A stretch of DNA of 64,000 bases from Hyparrhenia diplandra. Taxonomy: Eukaryota; Streptophyta; Magnoliopsida; Poales; Poaceae. This document shows positions 36,343-46,044 of this stretch, piece by piece. Below the pieces are notes generated by a model. That model was not told where the DNA came from and did not search any database. It worked only from the letters and a program-made list of their open reading frames with translations. A program made the translations under genes and the position numbers. The DNA is taken from the NCBI GenBank assembly GCA_015847255.1, contig JADLZK010010878.1:1-64000 (forward strand), read 5' to 3'. How positions within the stretch are numbered: the stretch's first letter is position 1; each line of letters starts with the position of its first letter.

Positions 36343-36632
36343 GGTTTAATAGGATACTTAACGTTAGCTACAGCACTGCACGGGTCGAGTCGCACAAAGA
36401 CCTAGTATCCATCGCTTACGGCTAGGACTACTGGGGTCTCTAATCCCATTTGCTCCCTAGCTGTCTCTCAGTGTCGATTGTCGGCCCAGCAGAGTGCTTT
36501 CGCCGTTGGTGTTCTTTTCCGATCTCAATGCATTTCACCGCTCCACCGGAAATTCCCCGCCTCTACCGTACTCAGCTTGGTAGTTTCCATCACTTTTGTC
36601 GTGGTTGAGCCCTGGGATTTGACGGCGTCGGT
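36343..36632 (-). pseudogene. rrn16: Fragment of plastid 16S rRNA gene (rrn16), reversed
   Basis: On the minus strand the sequence contains conserved 16S segments: 'ggattagagaccccagtagt', 'gtgcagtgctgtagctaac', 'ccggtggagcggtgaaatg' and 'acggcgaaagcactctgctg'. The plastid type is favoured over mitochondrial rrn18 by 'gtcctagccgta' and 'cgatggatactaggt'. It covers roughly the 700-850 region of the molecule with small insertions and deletions. It is fused to ndhI, which is far away and in another part of the plastid genome, so the junction is a rearrangement. Confidence 0.9.
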
Positions 36633-37315
36633 TTTCCTTCCATTTGACAATGGCGATGACGCATCGCCGATTCAACGACAACTTTGCCGATCAACCGACT
36701 TATGAATGATCTTACCAAATGCTCTTCTTGGGACCGATGACATCGCCTTTACCGAATGCTCTTCAAGTCGGCAAACCCATTCACCACGATTTAAGGGCTG
36801 AATCTCCGAATGGTGTTGTCCTACGGACCGTGAACGGATTCGCCTCTGGCCTCTCGGGCACGTCGGAACCGCATGAGTTCAGGGGGGTGGAGCACGGTCC
36901 GCCAAATCGCATAGGTTAGGTGCTATTGATGGAACATGGTAAGCCCATCTTTCTCCATATGAAAGTCTTTGCGGGCACATAGAGATGTGGGTAGAGGAAG
37001 TCTCAAAAGCGAAGGCCGAGCTGTAGGTCACGTGACCTGCACCGAAAAAGGTGGTCGACCGGGCTTTCTCCCCGGATCAAAGCAGCATCATTTCGCCAAA
37101 TTCGTTGATCGAATCGGAAGTTTCCCGGAACGTCGAATGAAAATACGTGGTCTTTCTACAACCCTATTTATATGATAGGCCCGGCCCCTTTCCCCTATCC
37201 CTCCCTTATGTTTAGGAGCGGGGATCTGCCAAGAAACGAATTGCAGGTGAGTACGGAAGGTACGGACTCCTAGCGCCCCGCACCCTCTCGAGAAAGAAAC
37301 TCCTCAACCATCACA

Positions 37316-37317
<2 letters not shown>
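36633..37317. other. Organelle-like segment, probably mitochondrial, with a possible group II intron domain V
   Basis: Composition and style differ from the neighbouring transposons and resemble plant mitochondrial intergenic or intron DNA (for example 'ggcccggcccctttcccctatcc'). A stretch at 36863-36902 (ggaaccgcatgag ... gcacggtcc) resembles the conserved domain V hairpin of group II introns, with imperfect pairing. No gene could be named. If correct, the whole 36139-37317 insert may come from mitochondrial DNA that already carried plastid pieces. Confidence 0.45.

Positions 37318-37382
<65 letters not shown>
37318..37382. repeat. (TA)n microsatellite, between the organelle insert and the next element
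   Basis: An almost perfect 65-base TA run from 'cacaaga' to 'ctgtatgta'. Confidence 0.95.
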
Positions 37383-37383
<1 letters not shown>

Positions 37384-37547
37384 TGTATGTATATTGTGCA
37401 CCTGGGTGCATCACGCCGTACAGATGCACCTGTGCCAACCGACGTGCGAGGGGGTGCACCAGTTTGTCCCGTGGCCCGCAAGATGCACCGTTGTTGTCCC
37501 GTCCGCGCAGGGATTCTTTTTGTTCGGACCACCTGGCCGTACAGGAT

Positions 37548-37783
37548 GCATGCAAGGAATCATTTTTGTTTCGGATCGAAAAAATGCAATATCTCCTAAA
37601 CCGTAGCTCCAATTTCAGATCCGTTTGCACCTTATTGTTCAAAAAAATGTGCTTAACAAAATGAGATCCAACATGACTATATTTCATAAACTTTTTTTTC
37701 GAGTACGTAATTGCAACTTCACTGTACTATGAGTTGCCATCGTGACTACAACACAATTGCAACATGGTTGTAGCATAGTTAGC
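37548..37783 (+). repeat. Left arm of 236-bp inverted repeat
   Basis: Pairs with 39875-40110 in opposite orientation. Equal arm lengths indicate few net indels. It includes 'agatccaacatgactat' and 'gctccaatttcagatcc', whose complements are seen in the right arm. Confidence 0.9.
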
Positions 37784-38214
37784 ACTTATTGTGACCACTT
37801 AGAATGTAACTTTTACAATCTAGTTGCAATCCCAGCTAGTTATAACCTAGTTACATGCAACCATAGCCCTTTTTGCCACTACATGCAACTAGTTACAACC
37901 TAGTTACAAACCAAGCTAGTGAACAGCGTCTATTTTATACTAGACCTGACCTTTATTATTTTGCCTTGTATTGCTACTGTTTTGTGATGCATATTTACAA
38001 TGATCTTCACTTTTTGAAGAGGCCATGCTTGGTGTTATGATAATTTACTGGCCCTTTTGTGTGTCTACAATAGTGGTCATCAACATGTTGCAATTGTGTC
38101 ACTTGCAGTGTTGCAACTGGAGACAGTCCATTGTTGCAAATGGTAACTTAGCAGTCGTGGGTTGTTGCAACTGATGTCAATTGTTTGGTTTGTTAGGACA
38201 ACACCCTTCTCTTG

Positions 38215-38935
38215 TCTATTGTTACTCCATAAAAAAATATCTATTTTTTCTTGTTTGCTGTCTCAGGATAGCTCCCTATCTTGTCTCTGTTTTTCTATAA
38301 AAAAATTGTCTATTGTCAGTTGTTTCTTGTGCTAGGACAGGACCCTGTCTTGTCTATTGTTATTCCATAGAAAAAAATTGTCTAGTATTCCTTAGTTTGC
38401 TTTTCCAGGACAACTCTCTTTCTTGTCTCTATTTTTCCATAGAAAAGAATTGTCTATTGTGAGTTGTTTTCGGTGCTAGGACAGACCTGTTTTGTCTATT
38501 GTTTTTCCATAGAAAAAATTGTCTATTATTCCTTTGTTTGCTGTTCCGTGACAGCACCCTATCTTGTCTCTGTTTTCCATAGAAAAATTGTCTATTGTCG
38601 ATTGTCTCTTGTGCTAGAACAGGACAATCGCCTTGTCTATTGTTACTCTCCATAAAAAATCGTCTATTTTTTTTTCTTGTTTGTTGTCCCGTGACAGCTC
38701 CCTATCTTGTCTGTTTTCTCGTAGAAAAGAATTGTCTATTGTCAGTTGTTTCTTGTGCTAGGACAGGATCCTATCTTGTCTATTGTTATTCCATAGAAAA
38801 AAAATTGTCTATTTTTCCTTGTTTGTTGTTCTTGTGTTAGGACAACACCATGTTTTGTCTATTGTTATTCCATAAAAAAATTGTCTATTTTTTCTTGTTT
38901 GCTATTCCAGGACAGCTCCCTATCTTGTCTATTTG
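38215..38935 (+). repeat. Tandem array, about 140-bp dimeric unit (TTGTCTATTGT)
   Basis: The phrase 'ccatagaaaaaattgtctatt' starts near 38227, 38370, 38507, 38650 and 38790, giving a period of about 140. Each unit is two diverged halves of about 70 bases: one with 'ttgtttgctgttcc.gacagc.ccctatcttgtc', the other with 'gttgtttcttgtgctaggacagg'. A final single half follows near 38870. Confidence 0.85.
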
Positions 38936-39204
38936 TGAGTTGATTGTTGTTTGAATTAGCTAGTTCCGTCAAGTTGCAATCAGTATGATGTTATAGTTGT
39001 GATTTGTCTAGTCTCACAGTTGCAATTGGTATAGTACAAATATAGGGTGTATAAAATATACGTTGTTCACCAGCTACAGCTGCAATCAACATTCATCTAC
39101 GGTTGCAATAGCAGTAACCACGATGTTGCAATTGGCTTTCTAGTGGTTGCAACTTCGGTTTTGCCCGATTGCAGCTTTTGACCGATCGGCCCAATTGCAA
39201 CCTG

Positions 39205-39640
39205 CCGACTCTAGTTGTAATTGATCACGTCAAGTTACAACTGGTTCTTGCCCATTTGCAATTGGCCTGACTCTAGTCGTAATTAGACTGCGTCAGGTTG
39301 CAACCAGCCAACTGCCAAGTTGTAATTTGGCCCAACCGCCAGGTTGCAATGGCCCAACCGCCCAATTGCAACTAGGCCGACTCTCGCTGTAATTGGATTG
39401 TGTCAGATTACAATTGGTTACAATTGGTTCTTTGTCCAGTTGCAACTGGTCCGACTCTAGTTGTAATTGTACTATGTTAGGTTGCAACTGGTTCTTACCT
39501 AGTTGCTAGTGGCCCGGCTCTAGTTGTAATTGGATTGCTTAGGTTGTAATTGGTTCTTGTCTAGTTGCAACTGCCCTAACTCTAGTCCTAATTGGACCGT
39601 ATTAGGTTACAATTACATCCGCTACAGTTGCACTGGATCA
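39205..39640 (+). repeat. Tandem array, 63-bp unit (GACTCTAGTTGTAATTGG)
   Basis: Units begin with 'gactctagttgtaattg' or variants near 39206, 39269, 39379, 39453, 39516 and 39579. Spacing is mostly 63 bases, with a longer interval where a unit is partly duplicated. Each contains 'ggttgcaactggttcttg' and 'agttgcaactggcc'. Confidence 0.85.
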
Positions 39641-39874
39641 AATTTGTTGGAATTAGCTAGTTCCGTCAAGTTGCAATCGGTATAGTGTTATAGTTGTGAT
39701 TGGTTTAGATCGCAGTTGCAATTGGTAGAGTACATATATAGGGTGTATAAAATACACGTTGTTCACTAGCTAGGCTTGCAACTAGGTTGTAACTAGTTGC
39801 ATGGAGTAGCAACAAACGCTACAGTTGCATTAACTAGGATGTAAAAAATTACCTTCTAAATGGTTACAACAAGA

Positions 39875-40110
39875 GCTAACTACGCTACAGCTAAGTTGCA
39901 ATTGTGTTGTAGTCACAGTCGTAACTCATAGTACAGTGAAGTTGCAACTACATACATGAAGAAAAAAGTTCGTCAAATATAGTCATGTTGGATCTTGTTT
40001 TGTTAAGCACTTTATTTGCAACAACCTGATGCAAACGGATCTAAAATCGGAGCTACGGTTAAGGAGATATCGCATTTTTTCAATCAAAATCAAAAAAGAT
40101 TCCCTGCATG
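39875..40110 (-). repeat. Right arm of 236-bp inverted repeat
   Basis: Reverse complement of 37548-37783 with scattered substitutions; see the left arm. Confidence 0.9.
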
Positions 40111-40247
40111 TGGGATGGACTAGTGGAGAGAGAGGTGGGCTGCGGAAAGGATTTTTTAGCTAGTTGAGTTGGATGCGCGCTGGGCTGTGGGAACAGGGTG
40201 GGTGTATTTTGTATAGAGAATGCACCGGGTGCATTTTAGGGCCTCGC

Positions 40248-40250
<3 letters not shown>

Positions 40251-40300
<50 letters not shown>
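40251..40300. repeat. (TA)n microsatellite
   Basis: A 50-base TA run separating the 2.9-kb element from the 376-bp MITE-like element. Confidence 0.95.
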
Positions 40301-40304
<4 letters not shown>

Positions 40305-40673
40305 GCACTTTCTATACACCCGGGTGTAGTTACACCCATATTGAAAAACCACATTGTGTATGTGTTCATACTTGTTTATTGGTTTGAGTATGTTTAGATA
40401 CTCATATTAAGATACTCTAGATCTTACTACACAAAAAAATTTTGATGGAACCTATATTTTTTAATATATTACATAAAATGCCACTACTGCTGTATATGAA
40501 AAGTATATGTATATACTCAAAGTATGAATGCATACTTAACGTATATACCACCATAGATGGTCTAGTATGATCATATACTTCATCCACATGCACTTCATTC
40601 GGTCATATATACCATAAATCTTGAGATATACATATGGGTGTAAATAACTACACCTAGGGTGTAGAAAAATTTA

Positions 40674-40676
<3 letters not shown>
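40301..40676. mobile_element. MITE-like 376-bp element flanked by (TA)n
   Basis: The ends are inverted copies: on the left 'tacacccgggtgtagttacacccata' (40314-40339), on the right the complement of 'tatgggtgtaaataactacacctagggtgta' (40633-40663). The end sequence is itself palindromic (acacccgggtgt). The interior is AT-rich with tandem 'agtatatgta / actcaaagtatg' words and no reading frame. TA tracts on both sides recall the published rice Micron elements, which target (TA)n; that family name is a comparison, not an identification. Confidence 0.7.

Positions 40677-40712
<36 letters not shown>
40677..40712. repeat. (TA)n microsatellite
   Basis: A 36-base TA run between 'atttaccata' and 'gaactatt'. 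Confidence 0.95.
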
Positions 40713-40715
<3 letters not shown>

Positions 40716-40739
40716 CTATTATGTCGTAGCCAGGTACAG

Positions 40740-41965
40740 AATGTTATGTTTTGTAGCCGAGTCCAAAGGCGCCACCCGACCAAACCAACCCGCAGTTCTG
40801 CCCCGAGCGTCCTGGTCCGCAAGTCATCAGCGCGCGCCACCCCTCCCGGCTCGGCTTCGACACTCTCGAGCGAGCCGACGGCTGGACCTACTCCAAATCC
40901 TCCATCGCTGGGTCCTTCCGAGAAGAACGCAACGCAGAAGCCTAATATACCGCCACACCGCCGTGAAGGCGACGCCGGGTTCAGACGGGCCCTGCACAAC
41001 CCCGACCACTGCGGCGGCGGCAACGACCCCTACATCACCGCCCGCACCTATCCAGATCGGCGACGACAGCCACTTCTCCTAGCAGATACGACCTCCCATG
41101 GTGGTGGTGGCGGCCATCCACACTACGGCGACGTCCTCGTCATGCCCTCTAGCGACCTCGTCGTCTTCGCCTCCTACGCCGCGGATCCATCGAGGAGGTA
41201 GCGGATGGTGGATTCCCTGTCCCTCTCTCCGGCGACGTCCTCGTCATCCCCTCCAGCGACGGTGCTTTCTCCCCAACAGCGGCGCCTCCCTCTGCCCCCT
41301 GTCAACGGCGCCTTCCACGGCACCTAGCCGCGGTAGCAACGCCCGTCTCCAGGTGGTGCCGCCCTCCCCGCGGTGGCGCACAGGAAAACCCAAATTTCTT
41401 CCTTGCCGCTGGAAGATGCCCCAATCTGTCACTAGCGATGTCACGACTACGGTCAGTTCCCTTCGTCGGCTGATGCAAATCGTCTACTTTTTTGACAATG
41501 ATAGGGGGTGTTGTAGATGCCAGTTTGAGACAGACCCCTCTCAATCACCAGATTCAGCCATGGAGAAAATCCAGTAGATCCAGTCCATACGGGTGGCGAC
41601 GGGATCTTGTACAGGGCGGCAGGGATGGGGCTCACTTCTGCATCACGTTGATGAAGCTGCCATCGGAGAGGAGGTGCCGCTACTTTCTGAATCCGCCGTA
41701 CTTTTGTAGTCGCTAACTTTTGGAGATGAATTGGACACATTATCTTCGATCCCCTGCAAAGTACTCAGCTAGAAGCAAAGCGAATTCTTTTAGTGATTCG
41801 GCTGCTTCATCCCACGAATGGCTGATTGATCCAGAAGTGGAGGAAGATTCCCCAACCGCAGTCCCCATGCATGGCCGCCCGATTACTGCAGTAGGCTGCT
41901 ATTCATGGCTGCTGGATAGACACCAATCCACCATCAGGAACAACTCCTCTCAAATCCTCCATAGG
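40740..41965 (+). pseudogene. GC-rich exon-like segment within the 3.4-kb element
   Basis: A GC-rich, Pro/Ser/Thr/Ala-rich reading alternates between plus-strand frames (40746-41201, 41098-41577, 41720-41968). The last part reads 'SARSKANSFSDSAASSHEWL' and meets a plausible splice donor (ccataggtaagg, about 41960). The AT-rich core after it would then be intron-like. No domain is recognised. It is probably a gene piece carried by the element or an element-encoded unknown. Frameshifts argue against function. Confidence 0.3.
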
Positions 41966-41969
41966 TAAG

Positions 41970-43900
41970 GACTCTCCCAATCATCTTTTTTTTTAGGTGT
42001 TTCTGTTTTATTTTATTACCCGTCGGTACTATCAAATGCCCGGAACATAATTGATCGACTGATGCCCACTTACTGTAACTATTGCATCCGTGAAAATTTC
42101 TTTTCTTATTTCTAATTGCCTACTCAATCCTTATAAATTAGCAATGCACACTATTGGTCCGATTAGGCATCTCAAATGGTTGCGTAAGTTTATATGATTC
42201 TAGCAAATTTAGGTAGTGACTGTCATTCCAGTTTTCAACCCAAATTTGTGTAGATCCAAATAATTGAATGTCAGATAGCTTGTTTAATATTTATAATATG
42301 TATCCAATGAATCATATATACATCAATACTATGGAAAGTATTGCTGTCCTACGACAGTTTTGAAATATGATGTAGCTTATTCTAATATTACAGTAAATTA
42401 GATTATTGTTCAAACATCTCGTAAATACTTTTATTCATACTATATTTTCACATATATTGTTAGTACAAGTTCTCGTAAGTATTCATAGTACAAAATTCTC
42501 GTAAATTCCATCTTAGTTTCAAATTGTCGTAAATTTTCAGGATTCATTTAGTTCTTGCTTATACTAATGTTATAGTAAATTCTACCATAGTTCAAATTTC
42601 TCATAAAACTTGTATTTATAGTACAAAGTATATGTAAATACTTTTATTCATAAATATTCTCACAGATTTCTTCTTGGCAGTTTGCTTCAATGAGTTTCTC
42701 ACATTCCATTAGTGTGTCCTGCTTGCTAGGTTAGTCAAACTCTAAGTGGAATATGGTAATTAAAAAGGGTAGAGAAAAATATATTCCAGTAAAATTATTC
42801 GAAGGCATAGATTCTAGAGTAGGCATAGGAAGACATGCTTCAGTGTTCATTCTTGTAAATAATGCACTAAATTCTCGTAAATCATAGCTGTCAAATGCAG
42901 ATAGATGGCATGACATAAATTTTAGTGAATCACATTTGATGGCATGCATTTTGTAGTAAATCATTTACAAATAATTTACTAAGTTTCATGATGACAAATT
43001 TTCGTAGCTACTATTTATTGTCTTTATATGTTCCAATCATCATAGTGCTAAATTATTGCACTATAAATAGTTACTAGAGAAAAGATTATGTATATTATGA
43101 CAATCAATAATTTCTTTATATGTATATTCTTATCATTATGTTTCACGCAAGAATACCACATGGCAAATGTGGAGAGCAATTAAACAATTGTTTTTAAAAA
43201 ATGTTTCAGGCAAGAAAAGACATCTGACCCAATAGGTGTTCTGCATCAACTTTAGTTTGATCACTAGCCATTGGTCATGCTTCTGGGGATGCTTATGCCG
43301 CTGCAAAATCGGCATCCAGATCCAGTAGGGATTATGCCGCCGCTGCACATGATCTTGATTTGTATCATGGTTCAAAATATGTGGAGACATAGTGTCTAGT
43401 TATGATGGAAAAGTGTATCAATGTACATGTAACTGGAAAGACATATTGTAATATTGCGGTTGTATCAAAATTGTATTTAAACATATCTAAAATTATCGTA
43501 ACTCCATGTTCTGGTTGTCGTGATTGCTACATGGAAAAATTGGGCCAGTCAATCAATTGTAAGTGGCACCTTATAGTACCATGTCACAAAATTTTGGTAA
43601 TAACAACATGCACAAATTGTCATAAAAATACATACAAATTACTATAATTTGCTATAGTAAATCTTCCTCTTTATTATACATTTATAAGTGGTTACTATCG
43701 TAATTTTTATGATAAATTATAGTAACTTTGTGTCCCTAGTTACCATGCATTCACTGTATTTCCTAAACTATCGATGAGCCGTAGTGTCCTCGTAACACAT
43801 TCATTGTATTTGTCCTGGTCGGCAGCTTTACATGCATGCGTGGTCAACTAGATTTGACGAAATCAGCGTAATGATGGACTCATTAATTACTTTCCAAAAT
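41970..43900. repeat. AT-rich core with recurring TCGTAAAT words, no gene
   Basis: The word 'ctcgtaaat' and variants (tcgtaagt, tcgtaaatt, tcgtaact) recur between 42415 and 43500 without a fixed period. Open runs of up to 84 codons show no family and are not supported. Confidence 0.55.
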
Positions 43901-44098
43901 TTCCGTGTCTGTTGTAGCTCGGCTCAATTTCCTGGTCGGCTCAGCTCGCATGCAACATGCACCAGCTCCGGTAATTAAGGATCGCTAGGTGGAATTACCG
44001 GAATGCACCACCGCGTGCCTAGGCCAGGTATCGCGTGCGGTGGATGGTGCGGTTGGTTGGCTTGGCTACAGAATATCTGATTCTAGCTAGCTACAGAC

Positions 44099-44408
44099 TA
44101 TACTCTCCCTTTTATCTAAATAAAATCACGGATAAGAAGTTGATCAAAAAGGATGAATGATAAGCACCTCTCATTTATAACCGTTCTATCCGCAACCGCC
44201 CAAGGCTTTGAGAAAAGCTGGAAAGCCCCGCTACGATGAAAGGTAATAAAGGGTGAGAAAAAAAGATGTGTGCCATTTTATTCAAACTTTGGTAGAAAAT
44301 CTTATTATAACCCCGCACTTGTGAAACGTGAACCGGCATTGTAGCAACTTCTCTGATCAACAACCAAGTACTTATCTCTTTTTTGCTCGAGGACGCCAAG
44401 AAAAGGGT
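44099..44408 (+). mobile_element. 3' end of an internal region of an A-family element
   Basis: Non-coding sequence leads into a polypurine tract. The phrase 'tttgctcgaggacgccaag' just upstream of 'ggtaagcttgggga' is typical of the 3' end of grass gypsy elements before the 3' LTR. The rest of that element is missing; it is replaced at about 44098 by the 3.4-kb TA-associated element. Confidence 0.5.
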
Positions 44409-44422
44409 AAGCTTGGGGAGTT
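44409..44422 (+). other. Polypurine tract before LTR A1
   Basis: AAGCTTGGGGAGTT directly precedes TGTTGATGG, the LTR start. It would prime plus-strand DNA synthesis. Confidence 0.7.
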
Positions 44423-46015
44423 TGTTGATGGTAACCAACGCTATATTTTTTTCCGTCAACTTACTACCATAAAAGGAGTAAAATTAAACCTTTTTATACT
44501 CATATGCATTTATCACTAATAAATTCCACTTGTAGTGTATTGTATTTTATTTTGCAGATTTAAAATAAAAGCAAGTGGAAAATCGACCAAAGTACGCCTT
44601 AGGGAAAGCATTATTGCAAAATCCAAGCCCAAATAGCAAATCTACCCAAAACATCAAATCTGGGCCGGCGCAGCCCGGCCCACAACTTTTTCGGGCGAAA
44701 GACAACACCTCACCAAGACCCGGACCAAAGCCGAGCCTGTGGGGGTGCGCTACAAGACCCCCCTGTGCGGCCGCACCTCCCCGAGGCCGAGGCTGCTCGT
44801 GCCCAACCGGGGAGGCGGTTCGTGCACCTTCCAAACTTAGTCTCCCGCCCCGGGATGGTCTGTTTTTGCGATACAAGGAAGGTTTAGCAGGTCGGTTTTG
44901 GTGTAAATTAGCACTTAGGCCCCTCCTCCAAGTGTATAAATAGACCCCCTCTCTCCCTCTCTCAACACACACCATTTGGAGTCCAAAGAAACCAAAGAAT
45001 ACCTCTCTCTCTACTACCTCTACCTCTCTCTCTTCTTCTACTTCTTCTTTCTTCTATTTGCAAGTCTATTATCTACATTCTTGGCCTAACTTATGAACTA
45101 GAGTATAGTTGTGTTCATGTTCTTGTAGTGGTATATGAACTAGCATATAGTTTACATAACATGATATTGACATGTTCATTACAGTTCTTTAACGATCATC
45201 ATATACCTAACTTGATTAGAGGTGGGATAATGGTTTGTTGTTCCTTCGGGTTTGCTCTTGTTCTAGTCCATCCATTCGACGTGTGGGGATCCTGGGGGGA
45301 CAAGAGTAGTGCTCTAATACGCTGGGCATGGTGCTCGGGTATTACGACACCCGCAGATATGAGTGCATGCCACGGTTGAGGGGGTAGGCGGCTTGGTCAT
45401 GACAAGCCTTGACTGTCCCTTGAAATCCCCCCACGTTCGCCTGTGCTGTAGGAGTTCGTAAATGCTTCCTATCGGGCCGTATGGTATCCAGGAAGTCTCC
45501 CGGTTATCCTAGACCTAACAACGCTTAGATCAGTTTGCATATGATCCTAACTATTCATTTCTATGGCCATGACTAGATACATTAGAACTATTCCATTAGG
45601 TTATTCATTTATTCATTTATTCTTTATCTATTTTCTTTATCCTTTTTGCCGGTGGATTTCCATGTGTGTGTCACACTATCTATGAACCGCATCGCTTACC
45701 CCCCGTTATGAGTAATTTGGTCTAAACAAATATATGTTCCTCTATTCAGATGCTATGCTAATTTATTAATCACATGCCTTCCTTTGGGAAAATATAAATA
45801 ACGATACCTCAATACTTCCGGGTGAATTGCTACAACGATAGATCCGTGCACTTGCGGATGAATATCTACAATGACAAGATCTATCCCGCTGACGCCTCAT
45901 TTCGGATCACCGACATGGTGGTTTACTTGGGAATGTCGGCCGTGCATTTTTCGACGCTTTTATTGGGATGGGTTTTAATACCTATTTCGTTTGATTGCGT
46001 GAAGAAATGCCAACA
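44423..46015 (+). mobile_element. LTR A1 (plus orientation)
   Basis: The LTR begins TGTTGATGGTAACC after the polypurine tract and contains a TATA box (tataaatag, 44935-44943) followed by a C/T-rich leader. It shares long blocks with A2 (48615-49050 plus 63120 onward) and with the inverted LTR at 5.4-6.9 kb: 'agcacttagg', 'cacggttgagggggtaggcg', 'ttgaaatccccccacg'. The right end is set just before a primer-site-like sequence at 46024 and is uncertain by about 20 bases. Confidence 0.75.
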
Positions 46016-46023
46016 AGCATTTC

Positions 46024-46042
46024 TAGCGCCGCTGCTTGGGGA
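46024..46042 (+). other. Degenerate primer binding site after LTR A1
   Basis: TAGCGCCGCTGCTTGGGGA resembles TGGCGCCGTTGCCGGGGA, the tRNA-Asp type primer site of Athila-like grass elements, with a few changes. Its presence to the right and the polypurine tract to the left show that this LTR has internal sequence on both sides. Confidence 0.6.
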
Positions 46043-46044
46043 GG

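Larger units (their letters stand above)
37383..40250. mobile_element. TA-bounded 2.9-kb element with long inverted ends and two tandem arrays
   Basis: The element lies between (TA)n tracts. Subterminal inverted repeats at 37548-37783 and 39875-40110 are each 236 bases and match along their whole length with scattered changes (for example 'gatccgtttgcacc' against 'gatgcaaacggatc', and the 'catagtacagtgaagttgc' block). Near each edge is a short palindrome, tgcacctgggtgca on the left (37399-37412) and tgcaccgggtgca on the right (40221-40233). The interior contains a 140-base dimeric array and a 63-base array, plus many ttgcaact words. No transposase reading frame exists, so it would be non-autonomous. 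Confidence 0.7.
40713..44098. mobile_element. Candidate 3.4-kb element with GC-rich edges and AT-rich CGTAAAT core
   Basis: The left edge (gtagccaggtacagaat... ttttgtagccgag... accaaaccaaccc) and the complement of the right edge (gtagctagctagaatc... ttctgtagccaagccaaccaacc) share order and sequence, suggesting diverged inverted ends. The left side abuts a (TA)n tract; the right side does not. The core (42.0-43.9 kb) is AT-rich with many tcgtaaat/ctcgtaaatt words. No transposase is seen. Confidence 0.45.

Noticed and set aside
36343..36632. Functional 16S rRNA gene
   Set aside because: Only about 290 bases of the molecule are present, with indels and cut at both ends; it is a fragment.
36343..36632. 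Mitochondrial rrn18 as the source of the 16S piece
   Set aside because: Diagnostic stretches (gtcctagccgta, cgatggatactaggt) are of the plastid type; the piece could still have travelled through mitochondrial DNA.
38215..39640. Regularly spaced repeats considered as a CRISPR-like array
   Set aside because: Units are contiguous and diverged, without constant repeats separated by unique spacers, and the context is plant nuclear DNA.
37383..40676. Helitron interpretation of the TA-bounded elements
   Set aside because: Insertion next to A/T would fit, but no 5' TC, 3' CTRR end or Rep-helicase sequence was seen, and long inverted arms are not typical.
40740..44098. Host gene with a GC-rich first exon and long AT-rich intron
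   Set aside because: Frameshifts in the exon-like part, inverted-like ends and a (TA)n border favour an element; kept only as a pseudogene-like segment.
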